Shown: piece after piece, positions 5,799-9,180 of the stretch
Layout of the letters: every line of letters begins with the position of its first letter
Position numbering within the stretch: the first letter of the stretch is position 1
Assembly (NCBI GenBank): GCA_020439725.1
Contig: JAGQSE010000343.1
Coordinates: 1-9,180, forward strand
Source of the DNA: Acidobacteriota bacterium
GTDB taxonomy: Bacteria; Acidobacteriota; Thermoanaerobaculia; Multivoradales; JAHZIX01
Direction: 5' to 3'
DNA length: 9,180 nucleotides
Translations under genes and position numbers: made by a program
The notes under the pieces: model-generated
Database searches by the model: none
What the model was told of the DNA's origin: nothing
The model's input: the letters and a program-made list of their open reading frames with translations, nothing else

Positions 5799-6947
5799 CT
5801 AACTCGCATTCCCCCCAAAATTCGACGCCAGGATCGCCAGGTCGCGGCCGTCGACGGCGTCGTCGCCGTTGAAGTCGGCGAAGGCGCGGTAGCGGGCGTC
5901 GCCGCGCTGGCTTCCGAAGCGGACGGCGAAGGCAACGAGGTCGGCGCCGTCGACGCGGCCGTCGCGGTCGATGTCACCGCGGAGGAAGACCGTGCCGGCG
6001 ATGACGAATTGCATCACCGTGCGGTCGAAGGTGTTGGCGGGGGAGGCCTGGTCGCGGGCGGTGAGTGCCACGAAGACCACGCCGGAGAGGGGCTCCGGGG
6101 GTTGGTAGCGAATCTCCTGGCGGGTGGCGTCGCCGGTGATGTCGGCGGCGACGTCGGCGCCGTTGATCCGGAGCGTCGTCGCCGTGGTGTCGAGACCCGC
6201 GCCGAAATCATAGAGATCGATGGCGATGGCGGTCCCGGCGGGGACGCTTTGCGCGTCGTCCTCGGGACTCACCAGGCCGGTCACCGGCGGCACCGTATCC
6301 ATGTCCGTCAGGACGTCGGCGAAGATCTCGGCCAGGAGATCGTAGCCGAGGGCGTTGGGGTGCAGGCGATCCTCGCCGCCGAGGTAGAGCTCGTCGAAGA
6401 CCCCCGGCGTGGTGATGAACACCTCGAAGGGGTCGACCAGCCCGCGGCCGCCTTCCCAGGCCATCTCGCGCACCTCGCCGGCAAACGCGCCGGTGATGCG
6501 GTTGCTGCCGTCGAAGTTGGCGGTGGGGTAGCGCGGGATGATCGTGCCGTGGATCACCTGAATGCCACGGACCTCGGCGCGCCGGGCCATCTCCGCGAGG
6601 TTGAAGCGGATCGACTCCGGCGACAACCGCTGGCCGATGTCGTTGGTGCCTTCCATCAGAAGGAGCACGTCGCCGCCCTGGTTGAGGACGCCGTTGATCC
6701 TGGACAGGCCCTCGGCGGTGGTTTCGCCGCCGAGACCGAAGTTGTCCACCGTCGCGGTGACGCCGCGATCGGCGAGGATCTCCTGCAGCCGGGGCGGATA
6801 GCCCTTCTCACGGCGACCGGAGTCGTCACCGAAGCCCTCGGTGATGCTGTCCCCGAAGGCGAGATAGTGGGTCTGCGCCGCGGCCCCCTGGGCGAGGAGC
6901 AGGAGCAGCAAGCCGAGGGCGCTGTGGCGCAGAGGGAACCGGGTCAC
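5799..6947 (-). CDS. Secreted SGNH/GDSL esterase with Ig-like and dockerin-type C-terminus
   Basis: A secreted lipase/esterase or acylhydrolase of the SGNH fold; the substrate cannot be told. It has a signal peptide (residues 1 to about 24, Leu-rich core, ending AQGAAA-Q). Next is block I FGDSITEG with nucleophile Ser34, block II NFGLGGET with Gly74, block III GTND with Asn102, and block V DRLH with Asp193 and His196: a full catalytic set. Residues about 219-315 look like an Ig/fibronectin-like fold (VPPVTGLVSPEDDA). The last 60 residues hold two calcium-loop repeats, DIDRDGRVDGADL (from 325) and DFNGDDAVDGRDL (from 358), as in dockerin type I/EF-hand-like modules. The start is a GTG at 6947, preceded by a GGGAG ribosome site. 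It overlaps the upstream gene by 4 bp (GTGA), so the two are translationally coupled. GC-rich, native-looking codon use. Confidence 0.9.
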   Translation of the reverse strand: MTRFPLRHSALGLLLLLLAQGAAAQTHYLAFGDSITEGFGDDSGRREKGYPPRLQEILADRGVTATVDNFGLGGETTAEGLSRINGVLNQGGDVLLLMEGTNDIGQRLSPESIRFNLAEMARRAEVRGIQVIHGTIIPRYPTANFDGSNRITGAFAGEVREMAWEGGRGLVDPFEVFITTPGVFDELYLGGEDRLHPNALGYDLLAEIFADVLTDMDTVPPVTGLVSPEDDAQSVPAGTAIAIDLYDFGAGLDTTATTLRINGADVAADITGDATRQEIRYQPPEPLSGVVFVALTARDQASPANTFDRTVMQFVIAGTVFLRGDIDRDGRVDGADLVAFAVRFGSQRGDARYRAFADFNGDDAVDGRDLAILASNFGGNAS

Positions 6948-7975
6948 GGGGTCTTCTCCCAGACGAGACGCTCGATCTCCTCGGTCGAGCCGCCGAGGAC
7001 CCGCACGCCGTCGGCGTCGGCGGAGAGCGGCACCGGTCGGGTCGTGGCCTCGCTCACCGCGGTCTCGAGGGCGGCGCCGCCGGGGGCGACGCGGGCCACC
7101 GCCCAGCTGCGCGGAACCGCGCGGCGATAGGTGAGGAGCGGGCCGCCGGAGGTCTCGGCGAAGGTGGGGAAGAGCGTGCCGGCGTCGGCCACGGGGCCCA
7201 TCTCGACCCAGCCGTCACCCTGCCAGCGGGCGCCGTAGAGCGTGTAACCGGCGGGGGTGTAGCGGCTCCACACCGCCGTGGGTACACCGTCGACCACGGC
7301 CAGGGCCGGGGTGACGTCGGGGATGCCGTTGCCGCCGTGGAGGGCTCGGGGCTCGGTCCAGGCGCCGTCGGTGAAGCGACTCCAGGCGATCTCGTCGTCC
7401 TCGCCGTCGAAGGCGCTCCAGGCGAGGAGGAAATCACCCGCGCCCAGGGCCACGCCGGTGAGGGCCACCTGGCTGCCGGGGCCGGGAGGAGACACCGTCA
7501 CCGGTTCCGCCCAGCCGTCGCCGTCGCGGAGGGCGGCGCGGACCGCCAGGCTCCGCTCACCATCGCCCTCGAGCCAGGCCAGGGCCACCAGCTCGCCGCC
7601 GGCGACCAGCGGCACGGGAAAGCGCTCGAGGGAGTGCCGGCTCGCCGGCACCGGCCATGGGGAGACCCGCGAGTGGCCGGCCTCCAGGCTGGCCAGCCAC
7701 AGCGCCTCGGGCTCGCCGGAGGCTTCTACGGTTCCCGCGAGCCACCAGCCGGTCTTGCCGGCGACCACGGCGGAGGTCCGGACGTCCTCGGGCAGCGCGA
7801 CGCGACGAGCCTCCCCGGAGGCCGTCGTGATGGTCGCGGACTCGTTCCGCAGGGCGAGGACTTCGCCGTCACCGTGGGCCGCGGCGACGTCTTGCGCCGT
7901 CACGGCCGGCGGGAGGAGGAGCACGAGGCTGCCGAGGAGGATCGGGGCGAGGAACGCAGTGCTTCGATGGTTCAT
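6944..7975 (-). CDS. Secreted beta-propeller-like protein, function unknown
   Basis: An exported protein of about 343 residues with no recognised enzyme signature. From ATG 7975 (MNHRSTAFLAP) it has a classic signal peptide: basic start, a long Leu core (LLGSLVLLLPP) and an AVTAQ cleavage region. A GTG at 8002 in the same frame would add nine residues and spoil the short basic start, so 7975 is preferred, although no strong ribosome site precedes it. The mature part shows repeated units of a hydrophobic strand, an acidic turn and a W/R strand (LLAWSAFDGEDDEIAWSRF, then TAVWSRYTPAGYTLYGARW, then SLAVRAALRDGDGWAEP). These look like BNR/sialidase-type or other beta-propeller blades. The stop overlaps the start of the esterase gene as GTGA, so both are made from one transcript. 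The family call is an impression from repeat form only. Confidence 0.75.
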   Translation of the reverse strand: MNHRSTAFLAPILLGSLVLLLPPAVTAQDVAAAHGDGEVLALRNESATITTASGEARRVALPEDVRTSAVVAGKTGWWLAGTVEASGEPEALWLASLEAGHSRVSPWPVPASRHSLERFPVPLVAGGELVALAWLEGDGERSLAVRAALRDGDGWAEPVTVSPPGPGSQVALTGVALGAGDFLLAWSAFDGEDDEIAWSRFTDGAWTEPRALHGGNGIPDVTPALAVVDGVPTAVWSRYTPAGYTLYGARWQGDGWVEMGPVADAGTLFPTFAETSGGPLLTYRRAVPRSWAVARVAPGGAALETAVSEATTRPVPLSADADGVRVLGGSTEEIERLVWEKTP

Positions 7976-8076
7976 GGGAGGACGAGATCCTACGGGCCGC
8001 ACCGAAGGCTGTCAATTCCGCCGGGCCGCCGTGACAGGGCCCCGAAGGCCGCTGGTCGCGCCTTGCCAGCTCGCCC

Positions 8077-8081
8077 GGAGG
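8077..8081 (+). promoter_or_regulatory. Ribosome binding site of cinA
   Basis: GGAGG lies 5 bp before ATG 8087 and 17 bp before the in-frame ATG 8099. It therefore favours 8087, although most relatives would align better with the second Met (MRAAFLAVGSELL). Confidence 0.6.
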
Positions 8082-8086
8082 CCCCT

Positions 8087-9180
<1,094 letters not shown>

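Noticed and set aside
1040..5810. Flanking direct repeats that would mark integration
   Set aside because: Comparing the two edges by eye gave only 6-7 base matches such as CCTAGG and CCTGCAT, which are expected by chance.
6009..7130. Long plus-strand open frame (373 codons) opposite the esterase gene
   Set aside because: It is antisense to a gene with a full SGNH catalytic set and a signal peptide; its own translation is Gly/Val/His/Asp-rich and without motifs.

Overview
The window comes from a bacterium with a GC-rich chromosome. Both flanks show strong G/C third-position bias, long open shadow frames on the opposite strand, and ordinary housekeeping genes. The GC-rich composition, the secreted SGNH esterase with C-terminal dockerin/EF-hand-like loops, and the deoA-type and cinA-type genes would suit Acidobacteriota, Myxococcota or Planctomycetota. 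The sequence alone does not settle the phylum.

Layout. Positions 1-1043 (+) are the 3' four-fifths of a thymidine/pyrimidine-nucleoside phosphorylase gene. Positions 1044-1638 are non-coding: two palindromic REP-like hairpins (the second followed by a T-run), a stretch with nothing certain, a 39-bp imperfect dyad, and a very good sigma70-type promoter. Positions 1639-5014 (+) hold a tight three-gene operon: a SIR2-family protein, a HerA/FtsK-like DNA-translocase ATPase, and a 71-residue KTSC-domain protein whose start overlaps the end of herA. After a 178-bp gap comes a small unrecognised membrane protein (5193-5642, +). Two GC-rich secreted-protein genes follow on the minus strand (a beta-propeller-like protein, then a GDSL/SGNH esterase), overlapping by 4 bp as a GTGA junction. 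cinA starts divergently at 8087 (+) and runs off the right edge.

Interpretation. The block from about 1065 to 5798 has visibly lower GC and more mixed codon use than either side. It looks like an acquired defence island set between housekeeping genes. SIR2 plus HerA is a known anti-phage pair: the SIR2 protein is an NAD-consuming (and reportedly nuclease-capable) effector assembled on a HerA hexamer, so infection leads to NAD loss and abortive infection. What is less explained here is the co-translated KTSC gene, a family of unknown function suggested to bind RNA, and the nearby small membrane protein. These two are the best candidates for undescribed parts of the system. No integrase, transposase gene, tRNA or CRISPR array was found, and no convincing direct repeats bound the island.
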